DNA from: Clostridium pasteurianum DSM 525 = ATCC 6013
GTDB lineage: Bacteria; Bacillota; Clostridia; Clostridiales; Clostridiaceae
DNA: 64,000 nucleotides
Assembly (NCBI RefSeq): GCF_000807255.1
Contig: NZ_CP009268.1
Location: 4,060,384 to 4,124,383 of the forward strand
Direction of reading: 5' to 3'
Shown: in pieces, positions 47,665 through 56,350 of the stretch
Position numbering within the stretch: the first letter of the stretch is position 1
Layout of the letters: the number at the start of each line of letters is the position of its first letter
Translations under genes and position numbers: made by a program
Notes under the pieces: model-generated
What the model was told of the DNA's origin: nothing
Seen by the model: only the letters and a program-made list of their open reading frames with translations
Databases searched by the model: none

Positions 47665-47940
47665 TTAAAAACCTCCTAAACCAAAAATCATGCCTACTGC
47701 CTTATTAAAAGAACTTCCCATTGCCAATTTTATAATAATTGAAAATAGAAGCGATGATGGAATCGTAAGCTTCCATGGTGAAACAAAAAATAATTTCTCT
47801 GCAAAGAAACTTGGTTGATAATTCTCTTTAGATTTATACATCACATCTTCAAATAATTGTTCTTTAAAACCTTTTGCCGGTTCAACATCAGTTTCTATAC
47901 TCCTAATTAATTTTTCAAATGCCTTATCATCATCTTTCAT
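47665..47940 (-). CDS. Small single-helix membrane protein, likely anti-sigma factor
   Basis: A 91-residue protein with an acidic, soluble N-terminus (KDDDKAFEKLIRSIETDVEP) and one hydrophobic segment near residues 56-72 (LTIPSSLLFSIIIKLAM). It overlaps the end of the sigma gene by 11 bases. The place and the cytosolic-domain-plus-helix layout fit an anti-sigma factor, but no zinc HxxxCxxC motif is present, so the assignment is inference. Confidence 0.6.
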   Translation of the reverse strand: MKDDDKAFEKLIRSIETDVEPAKGFKEQLFEDVMYKSKENYQPSFFAEKLFFVSPWKLTIPSSLLFSIIIKLAMGSSFNKAVGMIFGLGGF

Positions 47941-48481
47941 AAAAATCAGCTCCTTTTAGCTTTAAAAATTCATTCTTAAACTGTATTTTTCCCCTTTGAA
48001 GAATTCCATCTATTGCCTTGAGCGTCCTCTGAAAAATATCAGCTATTTCTTTCACACTATAATTATCTATATATTTTAAAATAAGAACAAATTTATAAAT
48101 TGATGGAAGTTTATTTAAAATCTTTATCACAATGGCTTTTGTCTCTTCATTAATAACTATATCCTCTAAGCTCAAGCTGCTATCTACATTATTTATCTCA
48201 TCCATGTACTCAATTGCTTCAAAGGAAACTTCCTTTCTGTAATAGTCCATAACTTTATATCTGGCAATCTCACAGAGCCATGTTCTATAAGAACTTTTTC
48301 CCTTAAATCCATCTATAGAATTCATAGCTGACATAAATACATTTTGAACAATATCTTCAACACTATCTACTCTACCTGCAAGTCTAGAATATACAAAAGA
48401 ATAAATATATTGAAAAATTTTTTCATACATTTCTTTGAATAACTCCCTTTTTGATTTCTTTTTTAAAAACATATTTATCAT
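47930..48481 (-). CDS. ECF RNA polymerase sigma factor
   Basis: A 183-residue extracytoplasmic-function sigma factor. Region 2 has YSRLAGRVDSVEDIVQNVFMSAMNSIDGF and SYRTWLCEIARYKVMDYYRK; region 4 has LPSIYKFVLILKYIDNYSVKEIADIFQRTLKAIDGILQRG. GAGGA lies 7 bases before ATG 48481. First large gene of a three-gene operon with a likely anti-sigma and a YIP1 protein; a 32-codon ORF sits just upstream. Confidence 0.9.
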   Translation of the reverse strand: MINMFLKKKSKRELFKEMYEKIFQYIYSFVYSRLAGRVDSVEDIVQNVFMSAMNSIDGFKGKSSYRTWLCEIARYKVMDYYRKEVSFEAIEYMDEINNVDSSLSLEDIVINEETKAIVIKILNKLPSIYKFVLILKYIDNYSVKEIADIFQRTLKAIDGILQRGKIQFKNEFLKLKGADFYER

Positions 48482-48501
48482 GCTTATATCCTCATTTTCT
48501 A

Positions 48502-48600
48502 CTACTCTATTTCATAACAAGCTTCTTGCTGACGCATGAATATAATAATACTAAGAGATGTTTTACACAGATCATAAGTTTTAATTATTATATCTTCCAT
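48502..48600 (-). CDS. Small ORF upstream of the ECF sigma gene
   Basis: A 32-residue frame, ATG 48600, with AGGAGG 6 bases upstream, a near-ideal ribosome site. The product has two cysteines (DLCKTSLSIIIFM and EACYEIE) and a short hydrophobic core. It ends 20 bases before the sigma start, so it is likely part of the operon, as a small regulatory protein or as a translational lead-in. No family recognised. Confidence 0.5.
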   Translation of the reverse strand: MEDIIIKTYDLCKTSLSIIIFMRQQEACYEIE

Positions 48601-48835
48601 TTTTGACCTCCTAATTTTATTTTCATTAATTAGTCGCTAAATATAAAAAAATCCCCTGAAAAAATTAAATAAAATTTCTATTGAAAGCTCAAGTTTTAAG
48701 GACAAACTATTTAAACAGTTTCAAATATCATATCGTCATCCTTAATTCAAAATGCATTTACTACTTAGTAAATATATATTAATAATTTATGAGGTACTGG
48801 TATATAAAAACATTATAAAAATATTTAAATGAAAT

Positions 48836-49057
48836 ATGAAAAGCATAATAAAAAAATCCAGTGGCACTTTTAATTATTGGAGCCTTATGCATTATTCCTT
48901 CTCTGTATACTTGGTAAATATAAATTCATGCTGGAAGCCCTATGAAAATACTGTTATTGATAAGTTAAAAAATAATCATAATATTGGATGTGAATTTGTT
49001 AATTCTAGGGATGCAAACCTAGGGATAGTGGATGGTACCTATTACGAAATGAGGTGA
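48836..49057 (+). CDS. Short hypothetical ORF of doubtful status
   Basis: A 73-codon frame with no ribosome site (AAATGAAAT before the ATG). The translation (FNYWSLMHYSFSVYLVN, then DANLGIVDGTYYEMR) has a protein-like composition but no recognised domain. It may be the relic of a longer gene: the 48601-49136 stretch has no other feature, and the DNA after the stop is slightly less AT-rich. Could be noise. Confidence 0.2.
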   Translation: MKSIIKKSSGTFNYWSLMHYSFSVYLVNINSCWKPYENTVIDKLKNNHNIGCEFVNSRDANLGIVDGTYYEMR

Positions 49058-49136
49058 AAACCGCAGTAGTTGTAATAATGATCTTTCAAATTCCAGGGGC
49101 TGGTGGAATTTATCCAGTAGAAACCAATTAAAAGTA

Positions 49137-50183
49137 TCAATAAAGTTTTTTCCATTTAGCACTTCTGCCTTTACCAACAACTTCAATTTTCCCTTCAGCT
49201 TTTAATTTATCGAAAACTCTATTAATAGTAGCTTCTGCAACATCAGGGCATATATTTCTTATTTCTCCCTTAGTAAAATACCCAAGTTTTCCTTCAATAG
49301 CTTTTTCTATTCTTTGACTTTTACCTCCTTTTACATTAGTTACATACCCTACTCTTTCTTCTAATTGTTTATATGATTTTAATATTACTCCCAAAAAGTA
49401 TTCCAGCCATATTTCTAAGTTGTGCTTTCCATCATGCCAGAGCATAGATGATTTATTTAATGCTTCGTAATAAGTTTCTTTACTTTCTTCAATAATTTTC
49501 TCTATACTTATAAATCTTCCCACTTCAAAACCACTTTGATATAGTAATAGAAGTGTGATTAACCTAGATATTCTTCCATTACCATCATTAAATGGGTGTA
49601 TACATAAAAAATCTAAAATAAAAGACCCTATGTAAACAAGTGGTTCAACTTCTCCTTTTATGCTTATCTTCCTGTATTCATCACAAAGCTTCTCCATATA
49701 CATAGGTGTATAAAATGCATCAACAGGCTTAAACCTTATGTACTTACTACCATCAGGCAATATTTCTTCAATAACATTATTTACATTCTTATAGCTTCCT
49801 CCTCTTACAGGTAAAAACTTATACAAATCTCTGTGGAGCTGCAAAATCACTGACGAATTTACAGGGATTGCATCATATGAGCTATGTATAGTATTTAATA
49901 CATCTCTATAACCTGCTATCTCACTTTCACTTCTATCTCTTGGTTCAACCTTGTTATTTACTATTTCTTGCAATCTTTTATTAGAAGTATATATACCTTC
50001 AATCCTATTTGAGGATTCTGTGCTTTGTATTATTGCTACTTCTTTTAAAGTATTCAGTATTTGAGGCGATTGCCTTTTATACAACTCCTGTTTTCCTTTA
50101 TATTCATTTATATATGTTAGCATTCTTACCAAATTCATAGGTAAAGTTATATTATTTAATCTATTATTTTCAAAAGATTTCAC
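49137..50183 (-). CDS. Fic family protein, class II, with C-terminal winged helix
   Basis: A 348-residue protein. The catalytic Fic motif is complete, HPFNDGNGRISRL (about residue 200), so it can probably transfer AMP to a target. An inhibitory motif SSNRIEG stands N-terminal to the core (about residue 55), making it a self-inhibited class II Fic. The last 55 residues look like a winged helix (GYFTKGEIRNICPDVAEATINRVFDKL). Target unknown. GTG 50183 is preferred, with GGGAG 8 bases upstream, over GTG 50198, which contains that site. Confidence 0.87.
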   Translation of the reverse strand: MKSFENNRLNNITLPMNLVRMLTYINEYKGKQELYKRQSPQILNTLKEVAIIQSTESSNRIEGIYTSNKRLQEIVNNKVEPRDRSESEIAGYRDVLNTIHSSYDAIPVNSSVILQLHRDLYKFLPVRGGSYKNVNNVIEEILPDGSKYIRFKPVDAFYTPMYMEKLCDEYRKISIKGEVEPLVYIGSFILDFLCIHPFNDGNGRISRLITLLLLYQSGFEVGRFISIEKIIEESKETYYEALNKSSMLWHDGKHNLEIWLEYFLGVILKSYKQLEERVGYVTNVKGGKSQRIEKAIEGKLGYFTKGEIRNICPDVAEATINRVFDKLKAEGKIEVVGKGRSAKWKKLY

Positions 50184-50200
50184 CTTATCAACTCCCACTA

Positions 50201-50271
50201 TATTAATATTATCATATTAGCATAATAATATTCATTACACCACTGAAACATAATATTTATCAATAATTTTA
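50201..50271. repeat. Imperfect direct repeat, copy 2
   Basis: Second copy of the 47010-47079 repeat. Matching also resumes further on: GCCTGTATCAAAAG (50328) against GCCTGTGTCAGAAG (47081), after an extra stretch of about 56 bases here that contains an ATTATCATT/AATGATAAT inverted repeat. It overlaps the likely promoter region of the fic gene. Confidence 0.65.
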
Positions 50272-50436
50272 TATTAAAATCAAAATAAATATTATCATTT
50301 ACGCAATAATGATAATGTTCATTTTCAGCCTGTATCAAAAGTTAAATATCACATAAACCGTTAATACAGGACTTCCTCATATATTCGATTCGTTCATTGA
50401 CTTTTCCAATATAAATTGAATTTTCTTTGAAATACA

Positions 50437-50497
50437 TTGACAATGAAATATTGCTTTGATATTATATTACCAATGGTAATTACCATTGGTAATATAA
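50437..50497 (+). promoter_or_regulatory. Promoter and 36-bp palindromic operator of the TetR operon
   Basis: TTGACA (50437-50442) and TATTAT (50460-50465) with 17-base spacing, followed by a perfect 36-bp palindrome at 50462-50497 centred between AA and TT. Each arm contains ATTACCAATGGTAAT-like sequence, so the palindrome is itself made of two smaller near-palindromes, suited to two TetR dimers. It overlaps the -10 box and start site, as expected for autorepression. Confidence 0.8.
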
Positions 50498-50512
50498 GTA
50501 CGAGGTGTACAT

Positions 50513-51121
50513 ATGCAAACAAATAGAAAAAATGTAAGTAAAGAAATCATAATAGAAACTACATTGCGTTTAATTGAAGAAAAAGGTGGAATTAAAGATG
50601 TAAATTTAAGAGAAATCGCCAAAAATATCGGATGTGCCCACACAAATTTATATAACTATTTCAACAGTCTTGATGAAATCTTCTGGGAAGCACTTGGGCA
50701 AGTCCTGCTTAAAATGATTGATTATGTAGATGTTAATTTAGCTTATGAAACTGATCCAGAAGAGAAATTATATTTGGCATTATCAAATATAATTGATTTT
50801 TCAATGGACCATCCTGGCTGGTATAGACTTATATGGCTGGAAGCTATAGATGGAACTCCCTCCTCTGAAGTCAATGAAATATTACATTTACCGACCCGAG
50901 GATTTAACGCAATGCTTATAAAATTAAGCAATAATAAACTTTCAGAAGAAAGAGCAAATTTAATTGGTGATATCCTAATGACTTATTTACATGGCGAATT
51001 ATGTAAATGGATTAATAATCGAAGTTTTAAAAACAGCAGATCGGAAACAAAAATGAGTGTATTTTCAAACCTTAAATATCTATATAAATTGTTAATTCAA
51101 AGGGAGGAAGATAAAGCATGA
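50513..51121 (+). CDS. TetR family transcriptional regulator
   Basis: A 202-residue regulator with the N-terminal helix-turn-helix (EIIIETTLRLIEEKGG, then NLREIAKNIGCAHTNLYNYFNSLDEIFWEAL). The ligand domain contains HPGWYRLIWLEAIDGTP and a TetR_C-type end. It overlaps the membrane-protein gene by 4 bases (ATGA), so it probably controls that gene and itself through the palindrome just upstream. Inducer unknown. Confidence 0.9.
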   Translation: MQTNRKNVSKEIIIETTLRLIEEKGGIKDVNLREIAKNIGCAHTNLYNYFNSLDEIFWEALGQVLLKMIDYVDVNLAYETDPEEKLYLALSNIIDFSMDHPGWYRLIWLEAIDGTPSSEVNEILHLPTRGFNAMLIKLSNNKLSEERANLIGDILMTYLHGELCKWINNRSFKNSRSETKMSVFSNLKYLYKLLIQREEDKA

Positions 51122-51927
51122 AAACTCTAAAAAAGGACTGGTGGAAAGTTATATTAATTATCCTTGTCAGTAGTTTTTTTGATATGCTTCTCCACGCATT
51201 AATATCACCACTTAATTCATCAAATATATCTTTATTAAAACCAAGTATTTTTGTTAAAAACGGTATGCTTGTACCTGCTATCATTGCCTGGGAGTTGTTA
51301 GCCCTTAGTATACTAGCATTAGTTTTTATCCTTATTGAGCGTAATCTTCCAGGGAAAAAATGGTTTAAAGGTTTTTTGTATGGACTTTCCTTTGGTGGAT
51401 TATACTTAGTAGGAATGTTTGAGTGCGTTTTGCTTTTTAACAGCAGTATACTTAACGAAGCCTTAATCGGTTTAGGTGATTTTATCCCCATTTTGTTAAT
51501 AGGAATTCTTCTTGGTATTTTTACCGGAACTGATGAAACTCAAAACAAGAAGAGACAAAATATTTTATCGGTTTTTGTTATGGCAATTTTTTATATTATT
51601 GGCAGATACTTTGCATACTCTATATTACACATACAATCTGCATATATCAGCAAGCCCTTAGGAACATTTATCTGGACACTATGTCAGGGATTATGGGTAG
51701 GAATAATCTACTTTATTTTACACCCAAGCATTAAAAGAAAGTCCAATATTTCACAGGGATTATACTTTGGAATAGTTATTTTCGGCTCAAACTGGTTAAT
51801 GAATCATCTTTTTATTGCTGCAATAGCAGAATTATCTCTTGATCTCTTTATTCGTGCAGGAACAGATATCTTATTTGCAATTATAGGTGCATGTGTCTGT
51901 AAAAAGTTATTCGATAAAATTGATTAA
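51118..51927 (+). CDS. Polytopic membrane protein, hypothetical
   Basis: A 269-residue protein with about seven or eight membrane helices (VILIILVSSFFDMLLHAL, VPAIIAWELLALSILALVFIL, FIPILLIGILLGIFTG, YFGIVIFGSNWLMNHLFIAAIAEL and others). No family recognised. Cotranscribed with the TetR gene and so probably the regulated effector, perhaps in transport or envelope protection. Confidence 0.75.
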   Translation: MKTLKKDWWKVILIILVSSFFDMLLHALISPLNSSNISLLKPSIFVKNGMLVPAIIAWELLALSILALVFILIERNLPGKKWFKGFLYGLSFGGLYLVGMFECVLLFNSSILNEALIGLGDFIPILLIGILLGIFTGTDETQNKKRQNILSVFVMAIFYIIGRYFAYSILHIQSAYISKPLGTFIWTLCQGLWVGIIYFILHPSIKRKSNISQGLYFGIVIFGSNWLMNHLFIAAIAELSLDLFIRAGTDILFAIIGACVCKKLFDKID

Positions 51928-51982
51928 TTTTAAGATATCTTTTTATTCATGCAAGAGTTTTTATACAAGGAGATGTTTCAAA

Positions 51983-52078
51983 ATGCTAAGAAAATTAATT
52001 TCAAAAATTTATTCAATATTTATGGTTTCTGAAAATAATCCAGTTAATGAAGAAAAGTACTTAGGGATAAAAAAATAA
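51983..52078 (+). CDS. Small ORF after the TetR operon
   Basis: A 31-residue frame, ATG 51983, with AAGGAG 10 bases upstream. The product has an amphipathic basic start (LRKLISKIYSIFMV) and a polar tail (SENNPVNEEKYLGIKK), as in small membrane-bound regulatory peptides. Followed by a hairpin. Probably the third gene of the operon. Confidence 0.45.
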   Translation: MLRKLISKIYSIFMVSENNPVNEEKYLGIKK

Positions 52079-52110
52079 TCCTTATATTTATTATAGAATA
52101 AATATAAATT

Positions 52111-52133
52111 GGAGATGAATGAAATACATCTCC
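52111..52133. terminator. Terminator between convergent operons
   Basis: A 7-bp stem GGAGATG/CATCTCC with a 9-base loop between the TetR operon and the minus-strand transporter operon. Confidence 0.5.
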
Positions 52134-52142
52134 TTCATTAGA

Positions 52143-54107
52143 TTATTTTGAACTAACAATTTTCATATATGCTTTAACAGAAAGCGCATAATAACATAAA
52201 TAAATTACAGTATAGACTGCTGCCATTGCCAGAACACCTTCTACTACAGCTTTAGTTACATCCATGTATTTAATGTATACACACAAAGCCGCAGCACTGT
52301 GAAATATACCTACTAAAAGAGGCAATCCATAGATTAGTGCAAGTTGTTTAACGACTGTATTTCTTGTTTCTTTTTTACCGGCACCTATTTTTCTTAATAT
52401 ATTATATCTTCCTTTATCTGCATATGCTTCTGTCAGTTGCTTATAATAAAGTATGCTTCCTGTGGAAAGTACAAACAAAATACCAAGAAACATCCCTATA
52501 AATACATAGCTGCCCATCAGCTTATACGTATTAGTATAAGCACCATAAAAAGAATTAAAGTATTTATCTTCAGGAATTACATGACTTAATTCAGAAACAA
52601 GCTTTCCAGAGTTAAGTGAATTATCCAAAGTGTATCCTCTTATTACTGTAGTATTTTCCTTATTTGTATTAAGTAATTTGTTGAAAGCACTATCTGCAAC
52701 CACAAGAGTTGTTTTTTGTAAGCTGGCTCCTACTACACCTTTCGTATCGGAATCTATAATATCTAAATCAGAGGAATTACCATTAGTCTCAACCTTAACC
52801 TTCTCCCCCTTCAATCTTCCTCTTTTAGCATCATTACTTACTTCAATAAAAAAGCATTGATTATCCTTTGTAAATTTCAGATCCTTAACTATCTCCAAAC
52901 CATCAATTGCCTTATTAAGTTCTGAATTATTCAAAATTTCATTGTATTCACTTCTTGAAATTATATAAACATCAAAAGGTGCCTTTAAATCTTTACCATA
53001 GGGTCCTTTATACTTTGATGTTAGTCCTTTCCCATTAATCATCACAATATCTGACCTATAGGTAACTTTTGTTTCACTGTGTTTATTTATTATTTTTTCT
53101 ACTTTATTGTTTAAAGTTTCATCTCCGCCTGTATACATTAGAGAAAAAGGTGAGTTAAATGTTGGAACTTGTTCCAGTGACATATATGTGCTGAAGGTAA
53201 AACTTATTGCAGTAATTGCAACGGCGGAAATTACTGCTATGGTGGAAAGAAGATTGGAATTTGCCTTTATTCTATATAGTATCTGAGAAATACTTATAAG
53301 ATTCTCTCCTTTGTAATATAGTTTCTTATTTTTTTTCAACCTATTAAACAGTATTACAATAAAATTATTAAACAAAATATAGGTTCCTGAAACTACTAAT
53401 ATCAATACAAGGAGTCCAAAATACATCATTTTACTTCCGCCTTGAAGTAGCTTAGTATAAGCAATGAAATAACCGCTGAAGATCATTATAACAGACAGGA
53501 GTGCCATAATTTTTGATCCTTCAGGAGCCTTTTCAGCTTCCTTTTCTGCACTTAAAAGTTCAATGAGCCTGAACTTATATATTACCCCATATGCCTTAAT
53601 TGAATTAAATAAGAACAAAGCTATAAATATTAAAGTTGTAGCAATAACTGCCCTGCTTTCAACGGTGTATTGCACAACAACACGGACTTTCATAATATTG
53701 ACAAGCAGCTGAAGGAGAAATTTTGATGCTATAACACCTAAGGGTAGACCTATAATAATTGACAATATGCCAAGAAACATATTTTCGCAGAATAGAAGGG
53801 TACCTATTTCCTTCTTTTTCATACCAAGAATAGAGTATAAAGCCATTTCCTTCTTTCTGCTTTTTATAAAAAAGCTGTTGGCATACCAAATAAAAAGAGC
53901 TGAGAAAATTATAACTACAATAGAGGCTGCTTTAAATATGGTATAGACCTTTACTCTTCCATTACTAAAAGCCTCCATCTGCTTGTTATAGTAAATGGAA
54001 TAGAACATAAAAAGCATGAAAACAGAAAATAAAGTACTAATAAAGTATGAAAAATAACTTCTAAAATTGTGTTTGATATTCTGAACACCAAGCTTAAACA
54101 ATGTCAC
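52143..54107 (-). CDS. FtsX-type ABC transporter permease, BceB-like
   Basis: A 654-residue permease with about ten membrane helices and one large extracellular domain of roughly 200 residues (about 310-520), the BceB/YvcS layout for sensing and resisting antimicrobial peptides. The start SYFSYFISTLFSVFMLFMFYS is typical. The GTG start at 54107 has GGGAGGTG 6 bases upstream and overlaps the ATPase gene by 14 bases. Works with the ATPase and probably signals to the two-component pair upstream. Confidence 0.88.
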   Translation of the reverse strand: MTLFKLGVQNIKHNFRSYFSYFISTLFSVFMLFMFYSIYYNKQMEAFSNGRVKVYTIFKAASIVVIIFSALFIWYANSFFIKSRKKEMALYSILGMKKKEIGTLLFCENMFLGILSIIIGLPLGVIASKFLLQLLVNIMKVRVVVQYTVESRAVIATTLIFIALFLFNSIKAYGVIYKFRLIELLSAEKEAEKAPEGSKIMALLSVIMIFSGYFIAYTKLLQGGSKMMYFGLLVLILVVSGTYILFNNFIVILFNRLKKNKKLYYKGENLISISQILYRIKANSNLLSTIAVISAVAITAISFTFSTYMSLEQVPTFNSPFSLMYTGGDETLNNKVEKIINKHSETKVTYRSDIVMINGKGLTSKYKGPYGKDLKAPFDVYIISRSEYNEILNNSELNKAIDGLEIVKDLKFTKDNQCFFIEVSNDAKRGRLKGEKVKVETNGNSSDLDIIDSDTKGVVGASLQKTTLVVADSAFNKLLNTNKENTTVIRGYTLDNSLNSGKLVSELSHVIPEDKYFNSFYGAYTNTYKLMGSYVFIGMFLGILFVLSTGSILYYKQLTEAYADKGRYNILRKIGAGKKETRNTVVKQLALIYGLPLLVGIFHSAAALCVYIKYMDVTKAVVEGVLAMAAVYTVIYLCYYALSVKAYMKIVSSK

Positions 54108-54861
54108 TTAAAACACCTCCCAAGGTAGAAAGCGTTTTAAGAATCTCATTGAAAAATTCCTTTCTGCTGCCCTTTCTTTCAAGTTCACAATTCAAAAGCC
54201 CATCCTTGATAAATATAATTCTATTGCAGTAGCTGGCAGAGAAAGCATCGTGAGTAACCATAACTATTGTTGCAGCATTTTGTCTGTTAAGCTCAGAAAG
54301 GTTCTCTAAGAGCTCTGTTGAAGACTTTGAATCAAGGGCTCCAGTGGGTTCATCTGCCAGAATCAGCTCTGGCTCTGTTATAATTGCTCTTGCTGCTGCA
54401 GCTCTTTGTTTTTGACCACCTGAAACTTCATAGGGAGACTTATTAAGTATGTCGTCGATGCCAAGTACTGAGCTTATTTTCTTTACCTTTTCTTCAATAA
54501 CTCTAACATCTTGTCTTGCAAGAGACAATGGAAGAATGATATTTTCCTTAAGTGTTAGTGTATCCAGCAAGTTATAATCTTGAAATATAAAGCCAAGTCT
54601 GCTGCGTCTAAATTCTGACAATTCATCTTCATCAAGATTAATTATACTTTTACCTCCAATGGTTACAGTTCCACCAGTTGGCGTGTCTATAGTAGATATA
54701 ACATTCAAAAGAGTTGATTTGCCTGAGCCTGAAGGTCCCATAATACCTAAAAATTCACCTTTTTTAACTGAAAAACTTATGTCCTTTAAGGCCTGCGACT
54801 CATTTCCATTTAATTTTGAGCTGTAAATTTTTTTAACATTTCTAACTTCCATTACATTCAT
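54094..54861 (-). CDS. ABC transporter ATPase, BceA-like
   Basis: A 255-residue ATPase of the MacB/BceA group: Walker A GIMGPSGSGKSTLLNVIST, signature YEVSGGQKQRAAAARAI, Walker B PELILADEPTGALDSKSS and switch MVTHDAFSASYCNRIIFI. The FQDYNLLDTLTLKENIILPLSLA segment is typical of BceA. Partner of the FtsX-like permease. Confidence 0.93.
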   Translation of the reverse strand: MNVMEVRNVKKIYSSKLNGNESQALKDISFSVKKGEFLGIMGPSGSGKSTLLNVISTIDTPTGGTVTIGGKSIINLDEDELSEFRRSRLGFIFQDYNLLDTLTLKENIILPLSLARQDVRVIEEKVKKISSVLGIDDILNKSPYEVSGGQKQRAAAARAIITEPELILADEPTGALDSKSSTELLENLSELNRQNAATIVMVTHDAFSASYCNRIIFIKDGLLNCELERKGSRKEFFNEILKTLSTLGGVLSDIV

Positions 54862-54942
54862 AAGAATTCCCCCTAAATTTAACTTCAGTTAGATTGTATA
54901 TATACGGTTTTAAGCTGAGTTTTAAATCATCTTAATTTCATC

Positions 54943-56349
54943 TTAAGTTTCCTTTGGGAATTCTATATTTATGCTTGTACCTACATTAGGAGCGCTCTCT
55001 ACATTTATTATCCCTTCATGTGCTTCTATTATCTGCTTTGCAATTGCCATTCCAAGTCCTGAACCTTTAACATTGACAACACTATTTGTACCTCTATAAT
55101 ATCTTTCAAAAAGCTTTTTCAGTTCCTCTTCTCCTATGCCTTTTCCATTATCCTCAATCTTAATATATATTTTATCCTCTTCTTTTATAGAAACTCTTAT
55201 TATAGTATCGGTGGCATTATGAACTACTGAATTATATAACAAATTAGTGAAAGCTCTTCGAAGAAGTGTACTGTCAAAATTAAAATTTACTCTGTCCTCA
55301 ACGCAGTTAAAAATAATATTTCTGTCCTCATATTTGGGATGATTTAATATATTTATTACTACTTCCTTTAATAAGCGTATAAGGTTTCCATCCTTCCTCT
55401 CTATAGGAAGCATGCCATTTTTCAATTGATATGTAAAATTTAAATTTTCAACTATGCTTTCTACATTTTTTACATTTCTCAGTATTATTGTTCCATATTT
55501 TTTTACGTCCTCTGAAGTAACAATATATTCAGGATCAGTTAATATCTCAGCATAACCTTTTATTGGAGACAATGGAGTTTTTAAATCATGAGAAATATTA
55601 GCAATCCATTCTTCCCTCAAGGTTTCATTCCTTTTTCTCTCAATTTCACTAGCTTTAAGCTTACTATTCAAAAAATTAAGACTTTTATATACCTCCTGGT
55701 ATATACCCTTTTCCTTCATAGGAGTATAAGAATCTGAGGCTAGTCTTCTTATACCTGTTATAATATTCAATAAAGTACGGTTCATACGCATGCCATAAGC
55801 GGCGATAAGAAGCACAATTATAGATAATATGCCCAATATGACAAACTTAAGCTGGGAAGCTTTATCGTAATTCAAATACATAGTGATTTTTAGTATCTTT
55901 ACAGGGAAACCTATAACATATGTCCATTTTTCCCCGTTATTATCAACACTTCCAACAAACATAGTGTAATCCCCTAGATTACCTCCGTTTTTATATAACT
56001 GAACCATTTCTATGGGAGCATAATGAAGTGAAGCATTAGCAGGACTATTATAACTAGTAACCACATCACCGTTTTTATCAGCAATTTGAAGAAAAAGCTT
56101 ATACTTTTCTAATTCACTTATTCCTGAAGCCGTTAATTGTGGTCTGCCATCCTTAAAATTAATTTTTTTAGAAAAATCCCCTGTAAAGGATATGGGCCAG
56201 CTGCTCCAGTTAATTTGACTATTTTCATTACTAATGCTGCTTTTCAATAAGTAAATACCTACTCCTGCGCAAAGAAAAATTACAATCAAAAAAGCAATAA
56301 AAAATATAGAATATAAATGAAATATTACTTTATAACCTGATTTCTTCAT
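54943..56349 (-). CDS. Sensor histidine kinase with extracellular domain
   Basis: A 468-residue kinase. Helix 1 (about 10-30) and helix 2 (about 165-187) enclose an extracellular domain of about 130 residues. HAMP-like linker, then HisKA with WIANISHDLKTPLSPIKGYAEIL and ATPase domain with RRAFTNLLYNSVVHNA, IEDNGKGIGEEELKKLFERYYRG and GSGLGMAIAKQI. Unlike BceS kinases it has a real extracellular sensor. ATG 56349 has AAAGGA 10 bases upstream, better than ATG 56358. Confidence 0.9.
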   Translation of the reverse strand: MKKSGYKVIFHLYSIFFIAFLIVIFLCAGVGIYLLKSSISNENSQINWSSWPISFTGDFSKKINFKDGRPQLTASGISELEKYKLFLQIADKNGDVVTSYNSPANASLHYAPIEMVQLYKNGGNLGDYTMFVGSVDNNGEKWTYVIGFPVKILKITMYLNYDKASQLKFVILGILSIIVLLIAAYGMRMNRTLLNIITGIRRLASDSYTPMKEKGIYQEVYKSLNFLNSKLKASEIERKRNETLREEWIANISHDLKTPLSPIKGYAEILTDPEYIVTSEDVKKYGTIILRNVKNVESIVENLNFTYQLKNGMLPIERKDGNLIRLLKEVVINILNHPKYEDRNIIFNCVEDRVNFNFDSTLLRRAFTNLLYNSVVHNATDTIIRVSIKEEDKIYIKIEDNGKGIGEEELKKLFERYYRGTNSVVNVKGSGLGMAIAKQIIEAHEGIINVESAPNVGTSINIEFPKET

Positions 56350-56350
56350 T

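Noticed and set aside
50281-50330. Fur box near TGATAATGTTCATT
   Set aside because: Only the left half matches; the right half agrees at about 3 of 7 positions, and no iron gene is adjacent.
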